From positions 4,218,501 to 4,282,500 of the forward strand of contig JBANSL010000016.1 of NCBI GenBank assembly GCA_037127255.1: a DNA stretch of 64,000 nt. Direction: 5' to 3'. The position numbers and the translations under genes are program-made. Under the pieces are notes generated by a model, which worked only from the letters and a program-made list of their open reading frames with translations, was not told the origin of the DNA and ran no database searches. Numbering within the stretch: the stretch's first letter is position 1; the number at the start of each line of letters is the position of its first letter. This document shows, piece by piece, positions 31,837-43,550 of this stretch. Source of the DNA: Persicaria tinctoria. Its lineage: Eukaryota; Streptophyta; Magnoliopsida; Caryophyllales; Polygonaceae.

Positions 31837-33464
31837 TAATTTAGTAGCACCTTCAAATTCCAAGCAATCACATCCACCAGTTAATCGGACTGCGTTTACG
31901 TGGTTACGCTCTAGACATAGGGAGTCTTTGGTAATCTTTGAGCTTATGGTATGCCTCTCGATTTCATACATGATAGATGGTAACGGATCGAAGCTCGTTA
32001 GGCACAGAATCTCGTTCTTTTGAAGAATTCTCACCCATCAGCTCAAATCTTTTACCTGATCTAATAAATAGATGCCTTGTTGTAGTTCACTGGCATAAAA
32101 GGTGATGATATTAAGCTATTTCCACTACATATTTTTTAGGATATGTTTGGCTTGTCGGTGTTTAATCTAGTTTAAGATTATAATCTAGATGAAATCTTTG
32201 GATATATTAAAATTTTAATCTTTGTGGATAGATTATAGGAGTAAAATATTATTTGGTACAATAAACTTCATCGGATTTCCTCCTTTAATCTATCCATGTT
32301 TAGTCCCTCTTGTGTTCTGAAACACAAGTAAAGATCCCTTCTGTTACTCAGACACTATTTTGTTAACTAATTGGACACATTAGCTCGAGTGATTCGGTAA
32401 TCAAGCATACGCGCCGTAGCTTAATTGATTGCTACATCATTAGGATTGTTATTCGAGCCGAACGAATCAAGTATTGCTTGTTAATATTCAGTTCATTTAG
32501 GATATGAAAGAGATCGAACCGAGCCTAAATTTTGTCTCAAGCTTAAAAATGTGTTCATACTCAGTTCGTTTAGGAAATGAACTAGCTCGAGCCGAACTTT
32601 TTGCGAGCTTTTAAGCAGCTCTACTTCTAATTATACAATAACTTAAAGGAAATTTTAAAAACTCCATAAAATTCGAGGTTAATTCGAACGAGTTGAACTT
32701 TGGATGAACGAGCTCGAGCAGAGTTTTTATTTCACTTTGAAATTATACAACATTGAGATGTAGATTTGCTCAAATCCTTGACTTTTACCCTCACATAAGC
32801 TGCCAAATTACTTTATAAAAAAACCAGACAGAAGGCAGAACGTAGATTTGCTTTTAGTTTGTGTTATGTCATAGCCAGCTATATATATATATAGTGTGTG
32901 TGTGTCTATATATATATATTGCTTTATCCATAGTCTTAACTCTTAAGTGAACATGAACCGGACCTTATGGTCTTTGAACAAAGGTCCTTTTGGGTTTACA
33001 GTGGATGTGTTAAATGTGAGCAATTGCCAATTGGTGTTTGGTGGTGATGGTGGATTCAATGTGAACCACTGAACGTCTCTTTACTTCTTTGTACGTTCAT
33101 TCTGATGCTTCTAGGGCTGCAGAGGAAAGGAATCGGAACAATTCTTTTATCCTAGGGCGGTATCGTTATCCGGTTAGGACTCGGAAGAGCGAATGAACGG
33201 CGACGGTGCAATCGAATTTCAAGTGGGTGTTATCAAAGAGACGACGACGTTGCTTTACCTGACCTAACATATAAGTGAATTTGGCGCTGTTTTGTTGTGG
33301 AAATTTTGGTGAAAGATACACATTAGACAGTGAGTTGGAAAGTGAAACTGAGAAAGGAAGATAGGGACGTTACGAAGCAAGAGATGTGTGAAGGGGGCAA
33401 CCACCACTGTTGAGCTCAAAGCATTGAACAATCCCGAATGCATTAATCTCTCTCTCTCTCAACT
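31837..33464. other. 3' flank of YIP4 and repeat-rich spacer
   Basis: Includes an unclassified repeat (about 32385-32725), an alternating AT/GT microsatellite (about 32879-32921) and a short TC microsatellite at about 33448-33460. No gene is seen. Confidence 0.5.
32385..32725. repeat. Unclassified dispersed repeat (copy 1 of 3)
   Basis: Rich in GAGCCGAA/GAGCTCGAG-like motifs and containing aaaatgtgttcatact. Similar arrangements occur at about 36045-36430 and 48601-48740, both with cgagcctaaat-like or aaaatgtgtt motifs. The termini are not defined. Confidence 0.45.
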
Positions 33465-33680
33465 TTTTTATTTTTTATAAGGTAAGAATTCGATGATCAA
33501 ACAGACATGACACCTCGATAGGCCGATAAAGTCAGCAGAGGGCAAGCCGTCAAAACATACAATGAAAATAACAGAAGATGCAAGTTATGTAGTAACAAGC
33601 AAAACAATTCCGGCGACCTGGCAAACCTAATCCAAACACGTCGAGGACAACATAGACTGCGAACCGAAGTCTATCGCCAC
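33465..33680 (-). mobile_element. LINE 3' tail fragment
   Basis: On the minus strand it reads through the same 3' tail as the LINE copies at 43446-43550 and 47459-47837, including gttttgacggcttgcc, a TCGGCC-TATCGAGGTGTCATG segment and cgaattcttaccttata, then an A-rich end. It is a 5'-truncated, diverged copy. Confidence 0.65.
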
Positions 33681-35089
33681 CATAGGATAAGAACCTAAAT
33701 TTAGTTTTTTTTTTTTAATTTTAATTAGTTTGGCCTATTTTTTAATTAGATTCTTAGAGTCGCTTTTGTATAAAAATTTTCTGAATTTAGAATCTTATAC
33801 TATGCCCCTAGAATATAGAATAGAAAAATCATTTTATATATAAGGCGAGAATTTAGGTTGTGTTAAATCCTAATGACTGACCCATGAGGATGTGAAAGCC
33901 ATAAGTGTGTCACGCAAAATGCAACATAAAGACTTCCAAGTCTTGAATCGAAAGGAGACAGGTCTCGAACCAAGTCGATAACCATCAGTTTGTCCCCTTC
34001 GACCTCGATTCCTAACAAACCCAAGTCTTTAATAGCAGTCAATTCTAAATAAAGGGCCTATGTTAAATTTTATTTTGAGGATTTTATGTAAATTTTTGAG
34101 AAACTTAAAACATTATCTCAAATAAAAGTAGCATAGCAAAAATAGGCAAAAATAAAAGCGAATAGACACTATAAAATCCTGACCGTAGCATTTTAAGAGA
34201 GGAATAATTCATAATATACACCCAGCCTCGACCGTTAGTGTTTTGATCCTTAGATGTCACTTTCTCTTGGGTCTATATTTTTCGTGGTCTCTCTAGTTCA
34301 TTAAGATGTCTTATTAGTCTCTCAATTCTCCCATTATTCTAAACTTTATAAGTATACAATTGGTTCTTCGTCGGCCTCTATGAGGCCCAGCCTAATGCAA
34401 ATTGCAGTTGTGATCTGTTGTGTTCGAGTTGGTTCTTCTTTGATTTGACTTACATTTTTCTTTTATCACATCGTCATAGTTAATTCGTCTATAGATCTCT
34501 CGACTCTTTTATTTCCTGGATAATAATGTTGCCTAATATTTCGATTTCTTTCCTAACAAAAAAGAATCATATTGAGAAAAAAAAATCTATGTACATTTAG
34601 TATATGGAGCAATGTCCATGAACAGTTCTAAATTATTTTTCTCGGGTGATTTCTTGCATGTTCTGTGGGTACCATTTTCATACAATACTTATAATATTGA
34701 CCTCAAAATAAAATAAAATAAAATAAAAATATGCCTTGATTGTAAGCCATATAATCTCCAAGTTCGAGACATATTATGCATATATCAATCAATCTCATGC
34801 AGATAAACTGCCTCTTTTCTTTATCCTCCATTGTTCAATTATTGTGTGGTGCAAAATGGAGTTATAGGAGTAGTACTAATGTTTTTTTTTATATATAAAT
34901 CGTAACAAACATAACGTACTATTTAGTAATCATATGGTCCATTGAAACTCAAAAAGACAAATCATTGAAATATTGAATGCAGGAAAATATAGAGATGAGG
35001 AGTATAAACATTACACAATGTTGATCATTTGTGTTTTGAAATAAATACAGGAATACATCCAAATTTTGATATGCCTTTTGTATGGATGT
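33681..35089. other. Intergenic, no gene seen
   Basis: AT-rich. It contains a short (TAAAA)n run near 34708-34727. Nothing coding can be supported. Confidence 0.5.
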
Positions 35090-35104
35090 GAATTGTGATA
35101 CAAG

Positions 35105-35202
35105 AACCGTTCCGGAATGACTCACCGGAAAGGATTTATGGGTAATATTCATAGGTCATCGGTTCGAAATCCGGAATTGCCGCTCTTTATTTACCAATTC
35201 AA
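35105..35202 (+). mobile_element. Short SINE-like insertion with 15-bp target duplication
   Basis: 98 bp flanked by perfect copies of GAATTGTGATACAAG (35090-35104 and 35203-35217). It contains GGTTCGAAATCC, a match to the RNA polymerase III B box, and ends gccgctctttattta. That end is shared with a second copy at about 44065-44157. No complete tRNA is present. Confidence 0.65.
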
Positions 35203-35436
35203 GAATTGTGATACAAGTTTTTTTTTTTGTGAGAGTGATACAAGTATGAATATGGACAAATGATACTCCCTATGTTCGGAAAAATATGTAATTTACTATT
35301 TACGTACGTTTTTTAAAAAAGGATAAAAACTACGTAGTATTAAAAAAAAAATATTTCTTTAGAGTTTTTTTAAACGATTTCGTATTTATTAATAGTAACT
35401 ACAAAATTGTTAATTTTTTATAACTAAAAATAGATA

Positions 35437-35720
35437 CCTCCGTCCAATAATACATGTGTTTTTAGAGGTAAATTTTTGTTCAACAATGGATGAGCTTTTA
35501 TGTTTTTTAGGTAGAAAGTTGTACTCCGTAATGATTTGTATTGGTTTGTGTGTTGTTGACTTTTTAAAATAATTTGATTGGTTATAATGTATAGGGGTAT
35601 TAAAAAATAATAAAATTTATGAAAAAGGTTAGTGCAATGATGATGTTTTTTTAAAAGTAAAGTGTTTTAATAAAACTTGTGTAAAATACTAAAATTCCAT
35701 GTATTTTGGGACGGAGGGAG
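35437..35720. mobile_element. Stowaway-like MITE
   Basis: 284 bp flanked by TA, with terminal inverted repeats: CCTCCGTCC at the left, GGGACGGAGGGAG at the right, each continued by atacatg-type sequence. This is typical of Tc1/mariner-derived Stowaway MITEs. Confidence 0.82.
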
Positions 35721-35730
35721 TATTTTATAT

Positions 35731-35983
35731 TCTCCATCCGTTCACGAAAATTTGTCATTTTAGCTTCCGGCACAATATTTAAGAAATATTTAAACTACCA
35801 ACACTACCCCTACTTTTGTCTTAATTATTTCAAAACAACGTACAATCACATTTTTCAAGGTAATTTAAATTTTAAACAAATGAGGGTAAATTTGGAAATA
35901 TATGGGTAAAATTTCTAAAGTGACAAGTTTTTTTTAACAAAATCAAAAGCCTAAAATAACAAGTTTTTGCGAACGGATGAAGT
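35731..35983. mobile_element. MITE directly next to the previous one
   Basis: About 250 bp with inverted ends, CTCCATCCGTTC at the left and GAACGGATGAAG at the right, starting about ten bases after the Stowaway-like element. Internal motifs tgtcattttag and ctaaaataacaag are inverted partners. Exact ends are uncertain. Confidence 0.65.
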
Positions 35984-38025
35984 AGTTTTTATCATCATAA
36001 AAATATGTGCATAAATAGTGAATAACATGTTTTACAATGTTATCAATCGAGTCAATATAATATTGTTATTTGAGTTGCATGAGTGGAGTATTGGTTGCTC
36101 ATATTTATTTTAATAGAAACGAGTTGAGTTTAAATTTAGATCCGAGTTTAAAAATGTGTTTTAATCATGCTTATCTTGTTTAATAAAATACATTAGTTCA
36201 AGCTTTTTTTTCTTAGTCAAGCTAAAGCGATCTTTATCTGATAGGCTCATATAGCAACTATACTTGCTCCTAAAATAGTAAAGAAATTTTTATAAATTTT
36301 ATAAAATTCAAGCTATTTAAAGCAGAGTCATATCTCAATTTAAATTGAGTTTGAAAATGTGTTCATATACAACTTGTTTAGTAATACGATCAAGCCTAAA
36401 TCAAATTTGAATTACTTGACCCATATAACAATTTTTAATCAATAAGGAGAGTGCTTGATTTTTCAACAAATCATGTAGTAATTTTTTATCCAAAGGAATG
36501 AATTTGAACTCTATTAATGTAAATAAAATAAGTAAACCAAAACAAAAATAATACTGACAAGATTTTCTTCAAGGAAATAATTTTTTTGAAGGGTCATCAA
36601 ATCAATGTTGAAATGGTGAAGATTTTCACTCCCACCTCAAGAAAACTCAGAGAATAAAGAAGGTTTCCATAGCAGATAAAAGCAACCAACCACATTAAAA
36701 CAGAATATTTCAAAAACTGCAAAAAATCAACAGTGCAGAGGATTTGATTTCTGTTTTTATCCTTTGTTTCTTTGTTTTGTTTCTCAATAAGGTTCAGTAG
36801 TAGTATCATTAGCACTAGTAATTAGTGGTTGACCCTCTTCATATAGCTGTATAGCTGTAAACTGCATTCATTTCAAACTCCTTTTTTTTTTTTTTAACTA
36901 AAAAAAAATCTGACCAAACTTGAAAAGGAAATCTCATACTCTGTATTTTCTTCTCCAGTCCCCTTCCTACAGTTTAACAGTTCCTCCTCTGATTTTACTC
37001 TTCCTTTTCCCTTGAACCCACAATCAAGACTCAGAATCAGAACAACAACTACTGGGTAAAAAAAAAATAAAAATGATTTATACTATAACAAAAAACTAAA
37101 TGTAGTTAAAAACCACCCTGGCAAATTCATTTGTGCACTTGTCAATTGTCAGCTTGTCACTTTTCTTCATAAATCTAAAAAGTTTTCACTTTCAATGTAA
37201 ATCACCCCTTTCCCCTTTTTCCACATTAATACCATAAAATCAATAAGGGTCCTACTCCTACCTATTTTCTGACTGGTTATACTCACATTATATAAAGTAT
37301 TTTCTATAATAATTTAGAAATTTTGTTTGATCAAGTTATAAGATATAGAGAATTAAAATAAGCAAAGTTGAATTGAAGTGGAATTTACAAGGAAATGAAT
37401 TTCTTACAAACGAAACACGTATATTTGTCCTATTTCTTAAATTTTTTTAATTGTTAACCCAACGAGCTCTAATAATATAACAAATGAATTGATTTTTATG
37501 TATGATAAAAGTACACAACCACTATTTTGAGCCTTATTATAGGCTATAATTATTTTCTTTTTTTTTTCAACTATTGCCCTCCATCCACCCACTCAGTACC
37601 TCTTAAACTTGTAATTTCATCATCCAGTACACATATTTTTTCATACTTTAGTAAAAAGGATTTAATTCATATGGATAAACTTGGGAATATATTTCATAAC
37701 CATATCACCATCACCATCCATCCATATAGCTTGATAGCCACCTTTGATTTCTGACTCTCATGTCCTTCTAAACTGAAAAGCTCTGTTCCCTTTTTTTTTT
37801 TTTTCATCCTTTTTGTTGTTTTTCCTCCTCACCCGATTCGATCAACTTCGGATAGTCCATTTAACTCCGCTTTACAAAATCGTAAAATATAAAAATATTT
37901 AAAACAAAAATAAAAGTTTGAGATTTGAGTGATCTTCAATAGAAATAAAGGAAAAATAAAAAGAGAAAAGTATCAGAGTATCAAACAGCACAGGAATCAT
38001 TTCCTGCCTTCATATCCCATTTTGC
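35984..38025. other. Spacer upstream of the AAA-ATPase gene
   Basis: AT-rich. It holds a second copy of the unclassified dispersed repeat at about 36045-36430 (gagttgagtttaaatttaga, aaaatgtgttcatat). No gene is supported; short frames at 36597-36815 and 37527-37754 have no family features. Confidence 0.5.
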
Positions 38026-38033
38026 TATATAAA
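38026..38033 (+). promoter_or_regulatory. TATA box of the AAA-ATPase gene
   Basis: TATATAAA 115 bp upstream of the ATG at 38148. The transcript would start near 38060 and have an A-rich leader of about 90 bases. Confidence 0.65.
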
Positions 38034-38147
38034 TCCCAAATGCCTTGAATCCAAACTCCAAACCATTTCAATTTAAACTCCAAAGAAGATCAAAGAGGAG
38101 ACAAACAAAATCAAGAAAGAAAGCAAGAAACTGAAATCAGTGGGAAA

Positions 38148-39838
38148 ATGAGGGAAGTTTGGACAGCCATGGCTTCACTGATGGGAGTCATAGCGTTTTG
38201 CCAGACGCTGCTATCGACGCTGTTCCCGCCGGAGCTCCGATTCGCGGTCATGAAGGCGGTGGCGCGACTCTCGAACTACTTCTCGTCCTACTGCTACTTT
38301 GATATAACGGAGATCGACGGCGTTAACACCAACGAGCTTTACAACGCAGTCCAGCTTTACCTGAGCGCCGCCGCTTCGTCCACCGCGAGCCACAGGCTCA
38401 GCCTCACGCGCGCGCTCAACTCCAGTACCATCACGTTCGGGCTGTCGTCGAACGACACCGTTTCGGATACGTTCCGCGGCGCTACCGTGCAGTGGGAGCA
38501 CACCGTCACGCAGCGGCAGTCGCCGTCGTTCTCGTGGCGGCCGTTGCCGGACGAGCGCCGCGGATTCACGCTCCGGCTTCGGAAACACCATAAATCGCTC
38601 GTTCTTGGAACGTATCTGGATCATATCATGCAGCGATCTGAAGAAATTCGTCGGAAGAACGAGGACCGGTGAGTACTAAACCCTAACTTCGGGAATCCAA
38701 ATTTTGTTCAGATTTGATCTTTGTTTGATTCGGTGATCGATAATGCAGTTACCTGTACACGAATTCGAGGGGAGGGACTCTGGATTCGAGGGGCCCGCAG
38801 CCATGGGAAGCGGTGCCATTCAAGCACCCGAGCACCTTCGAGACGTTGGCGATGGATCCGGCAAAGAAATCGGAGATCATGGCGGATCTGATGGAGTTCG
38901 CCGCCGGACAGTCGTTCTACCAGAAGACCGGCAGGGCGTGGAAGAGAGGATACCTCCTGTACGGACCACCGGGGACGGGGAAATCGAGCATGATCGCCGC
39001 CATGGCTAACTACCTCGGCTACGACATCTACGATCTCGAGCTCACGGAGGTGAACAGCAACTCCGATCTCCGTAAGCTCCTGATGAAGACGACCTCGAAG
39101 TCGATCATCGTGATCGAGGACATCGATTGCTCGATCAGCTTGTCTAATCGGAAACGGAGCGATAACCGCGGCGGCGTTAGGAGGAGCCTGGATCGATCAT
39201 CCGGATTTCCGGACGGATCGGGATCGGATGACGGAAGAGGCGGCGCCGGAGCACCGGCGGGGAATAACTCGGTAACGCTGTCAGGCCTGTTGAATTTCAC
39301 CGACGGATTGTGGTCCTGTTGCGGGAGCGAGAGGATCTTCGTGTTCACGACGAATCACATTGAGCGATTGGATCCGGCGCTGCTGAGAAGCGGGAGAATG
39401 GACATGCACATTCACATGGGGTACTGCACTTTCCCGTCGCTGATGATTCTGCTGAGGAATTACCTCGGAGTCGAGGACGAATCGGTGGTTGAGGAGATGG
39501 AGGCGGTGGTGGAGGCAGCGGCGATGACACCGGCTGACGTCAGCGAGATCTTGCTCAGGCACAGGAAGGATAAAGGGAGGGCTGTTAGGGAGCTGTTGGA
39601 GGAGATGAGGAGGGTTGTCGAGAGGAAGAGGAGGATGGAGGATAAGATAGGCGGCGCCGCGGCAGCCGAGGAGGCGGAGGAGCAGGAGAAGAGGGCGTTG
39701 GAGGAGGAGGAGGTGGCAGCCGCCGCCGATGCCGGCGGTGGTGGTTGGGAGGAGTGTGGGGCCCACATGGAGATGTTTGAATGTGATGAGGATGAGGAAG
39801 AAAAGGACAATAGGAAGAACAGGAAGAAGAATATTTAA
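38148..39838 (+). CDS. BCS1-like AAA-ATPase with AAA-associated N-domain
   Basis: Two exons, 38148-38668 and 38749-39838, joined inside an Arg codon, for 536 residues. A hydrophobic segment near residues 8-25 (MASLMGVIAFCQTLLSTLF) could be a membrane anchor or signal-anchor. The AAA-associated domain follows (YCYFDITEIDGVNTNELYNA, VQWEHTVTQ, GFTLRLRKHHKSLVLGTYLD). The ATPase core has Walker A GPPGTGKSS at about 246-254, Walker B IIVIEDIDCS at about 293-302, and TNHIERLDPALLRSGRMD at about 375-392 with the family's Arg. The C-terminus is rich in Glu/Lys/Arg and Gly. Plant relatives sit at ER or mitochondrial membranes and are often induced by stress, pathogens or ABA; substrates are mostly unknown. 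The gene is unusually GC-rich compared with its surroundings. No catalytic residue appears lost. Confidence 0.92.
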
Positions 39839-41057
39839 GATTTAAAAAATAAATAAAAAATTCAATTGGTGAGCTTAATTAATTAGGAGAAGGGAATGAT
39901 AAAGTGTTTGTCTCATGCCCTTCGATGTGGATTTGTGTTTGGTTTTTAGTTTTCATCTACTTTTGATCATTGTTATGAGTAGTTAAAATTTTCATTTTTC
40001 TTTTAACTCGGATTATATTTTATATTTTTTTAAAAAAAACATGAATAAAAGAAAAATGAATAGATTAATCTTAGTAAATGTGGGCGTTGACCGGACTTAA
40101 AAGCCTATAGAGCTCGACTCTAAATTCTTTATCGCCAAATTTGTTAAATTTTAGGAAAGAGGATAAGACTAGAGACAAGATTTAGACGAGGATTTAGACT
40201 AATGTAACTCACACATTATCCATAATTGTCAGTTTCTGTGGTTTGACCTGACCCACACATTTGCTCAATTGCTCGGGGCTAAATAATATCCCTTCGTCTC
40301 AAAATATCATGAGTTAAAAAACTTTTTGATACGCTTTTTAATAACTTAAAGATTATATAAAATATTAATTGTTTTTTTTAAATAATATTATATTTATTAA
40401 TAATAAGTACTGTAATATTAATTTAAATTTTAATAAAAAAATTTAATATTGTATACTGTATAGTTTTTAGCTATTTAAAAAACGTGTTAAAAAGTCAAAC
40501 GATCTATATTTTGAGACCAATGTAGTAAGACACTATCCATAACTAATCAAAACAAATAATCGAGCTAGTAGTATATACTACATATTTTTGGGTTTGTGAT
40601 CACCATGTGATGTGGCAAGTTGAAACAGAGAGATAAAAGATAAGTAAATAAACCATGTGATGTGGGTAGGGTTAAGTACTTTAGTGGATGATCTAAAGTT
40701 CAAAGATTACATTAATTAATGCAGTAGTTTAGGCTTACACTGATCCAACCAATTAAAAAAAGGAGGGTGTGTTTAGGTCATGGCATGGAATTGGATAATG
40801 ACAACAGACAACATGAGGGGATCATAAGAAAATGAAGGGTTTAGGTGGATTTGTGGGTTGGCAAATATTTGTTACAGTTCAATAAGAGAGCCCAAATTTG
40901 GATTGATAGCCATCAAATTGGGTGGAGAGTGTTGTTTGTGAGGTTTCCATTTTGTGTTCAATTGAGATAGAAAAATAGTAAAAAAGTGGTGCAACTCCAA
41001 GTTTAAAAATGGCCCCATTGTTTTCCCAATGTGAAACATGGTTGGGCATTCTCCATA
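39839..41057. other. 3' flank with a probable MITE
   Basis: At about 40289-40525 are inverted ends (ttcgtctcaaaatat at the left, atattttgagaccaa at the right), consistent with a MITE of about 240 bp; exact ends unresolved. The rest has no gene. Confidence 0.5.
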
Positions 41058-41951
41058 GGCAAAATTGCAGAAAACCACCCTTTAAATAGGGTGTTTTGCT
41101 GAAAACCACCCCTTAAAGCAAAAATTGCAGAAAACCATCCTTTAAAACCTTTTTCTTTGCAAAGTCACACTCATCACCTAATTTTTGTTAATTAAATGTT
41201 AAAGTGTGTGGAAATTTAATTATACCACTTATTTTTATTATTAGTTTACTCAATTCAATTGGTATTAGTTGATATTTAACTTTTTAACATGTTTTTCAAA
41301 AGAAAAAACACTATAAAATATCCAAAAAATATTTTTTTTAAAAATAATTTCATACGCACAAAAAAACTCTATAAAAAATTGATGTGTCTTTATATTTTAT
41401 ACATATGAAAAAAATGTGTAATACTAGGGCTACTTGAAGAAAATAATTTTTTTTTAAAAAATAATCTTTCATATAGTTTTTATTATTCTAAAAATGTATG
41501 TGCAATAGTGAACATATTTTTAGAATAATAAAAACTATATAAAATATCATTTTTAAAAAAATTATTTTCTTCATGTAGCCCTTTAGTAATATACACTTTT
41601 TAAAATATATAAAATATCGATTATATCTACTTTTAATAGAGTGTTTTTACTAATAAGTGTGAAATTATATATAAAAATGATATTTTATAAAAAAAAAAAA
41701 TTACTTTTGAAAAACATGTTAAAAAGATAAAAAAAATTAATTAGTACTGATTGTATAAGTAAAATAATAGTAAAAACAAGGAATATAATTGTTTTTTTCA
41801 TGCACTTTAACATTTAATTAACGAAAATGTGGTGATGGGTGTGACTTTGCAAAGAAAATGGTTTTAAGGGGTGGTTTTCTGCAATTTTTGTTTTAAGGGG
41901 TGGTTTTCAGCAAAACCCCCTATTTAAAGGGTGGTTTTCTACAATTTTGCC
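41058..41951. mobile_element. Mutator-like foldback element, copy 2
   Basis: 894 bp flanked by the 9-bp duplication TTCTCCATA (41049-41057 and 41952-41960). Same family as 14521-15420: starts GGCAAAATTGCAG, ends CTACAATTTTGCC, and folds back through almost its full length around a centre near 41505. The same triple ACCACCC(C)TTAAA motif is present at each end. Intact target duplications at both copies show separate transposition events. Confidence 0.92.
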
Positions 41952-41960
41952 TTCTCCATA

Positions 41961-43445
41961 TGCTTGGTTGAAGCTTCTAGTGGGCTTGTTCAAATCCACA
42001 CCACCTTTTTCATTATTTGGTGTTTGATAAAGTTTTTATGACCAATGTTGCATTACCTTATATATACCCGCTCGACCGCTCGACTTGTTCGGAGGAAAGC
42101 TACCAGATTACAGCTAACTCGTCTGATTATATTTTATTGTGTGATGTTGTTGTTGTTATAATTAAAAAGATTATTCATATAATTTGAAGTATGGAATTTT
42201 TTTTTCAATAAAATGAAATTATGTAACCTATAAGATATGGATATATATGATGCATTTCCTACTTGGCTGATTTGTGATTCCAAGTAATGAAACCACCTCC
42301 ATCATTTGAATGGATGTGTAATTGTAAGGCATGACAATTGACAAAAAGCACCATTTTCTTGTACAAGTGTTTCATTTTGGCTTGTCAATTAGTTTAGTCC
42401 ATTTGTAAAAATGACATGTGATGATCAATAGGTAACGAATTCGATCTTCATATGGAATTTAATGTGTCTTAAATTGACTAAAATAGAGCGAGTACAGAAG
42501 GAGTATCGTATCCTCCATCTCTCCATCCCTCTTGAACAAAATCCTTCTTATCTACACCTCTATCTCAAGATTATTATTTCCTGTCGGATCTCCATCCTCG
42601 CTATTACATAATATTTCTGCTAGAAATCGGAAAATTCAACCGCTTTGTAATTCCTAATTTTAATTGATAAACACTTGATCGGATGATATTAGTGACTCAA
42701 AAGCTACACATGGTATTTGAGTTCACTCTCCATTAAAATGGTGCTTCCATTTTATAAATCTAAAAAGAAAATAAATTTGACAAAGACAATTTTTTGGGTC
42801 TTGCTAATTTTATTACTCTTTGTGGTTTGAAAGGTTGGTTTGCCGATGATTTGCCAAAAGTAAACCCTTTGGCTTTGTTCTCGTCCATTTCAAGGTCTGC
42901 CCTTTTACTTCAAACTTCATTTTATTCATTTAATACTACGACCAAAAAGGTAGCAAGAACAAAAGTAGGATTTTTTTTTTAATAAAAATAAACTTGGAGA
43001 TGTAATGTAATCGGTGCTCCTCGTCACATTTCCGCAGTTGCATAAATAAAAAGAACCCAACTTGATAAGGTCGATAAGATTAAAAAAAATCTAATAAAAT
43101 TTGGAAATATAAGAGGATAAAAATCACCTTACTTCTTGAGTTATTATTTAAAAAGATTATCTTAATAATATCAATAAAATGTTGGACAAGTAGATTGGTT
43201 CACAGGATATTCACCCTTTTACTATTTATATATATATATATATTTTAGAATAGTAAATATTACAGTATTATATAAAACTTTATTTTTTAAATTAAAATTT
43301 TAAATAATTACATATTTAACTATTATTAAAAATTAATATCTATTTTTAACTATTTTATATAAATTTTTATCATCTTTGAAAATTGTGGTAATTAACACCG
43401 AGTAATAGACATGTTTTAAGGAATATAAGGAATATTTATATAAAT
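41961..43445. other. Intergenic, no gene seen
   Basis: AT-rich DNA with no reliable open frame. A (TA)n run lies near 43228-43243. Confidence 0.5.
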
Positions 43446-43550
43446 TTCGTTTTTGCTTGTATGTTTTGACGGATTTCCGGTTGCCGATTTATCGGCCTTC
43501 GAGATTCAGATAGATCTGATCACGAATTATTTCCTAATTAAAAAAAAAAA
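43446..43550 (+). mobile_element. LINE 3' tail fragment
   Basis: Reads tatgttttgacggatttccg ... ttcgagattcag ... cgaattatttcctaatt followed by an A tract ending at 43550. It is closely similar to the 3' end of the LINE at 47459-47837. Strongly 5'-truncated; target duplication not clear. Confidence 0.7.

Noticed and set aside
35160..35175. tRNA gene suggested by a B box
   Set aside because: No A box at the right distance and no cloverleaf; the flanking 15-bp duplication points to a SINE-like insertion.
38211..38624. 137-codon minus-strand frame
   Set aside because: It is the shadow of the GC-rich AAA-ATPase first exon.
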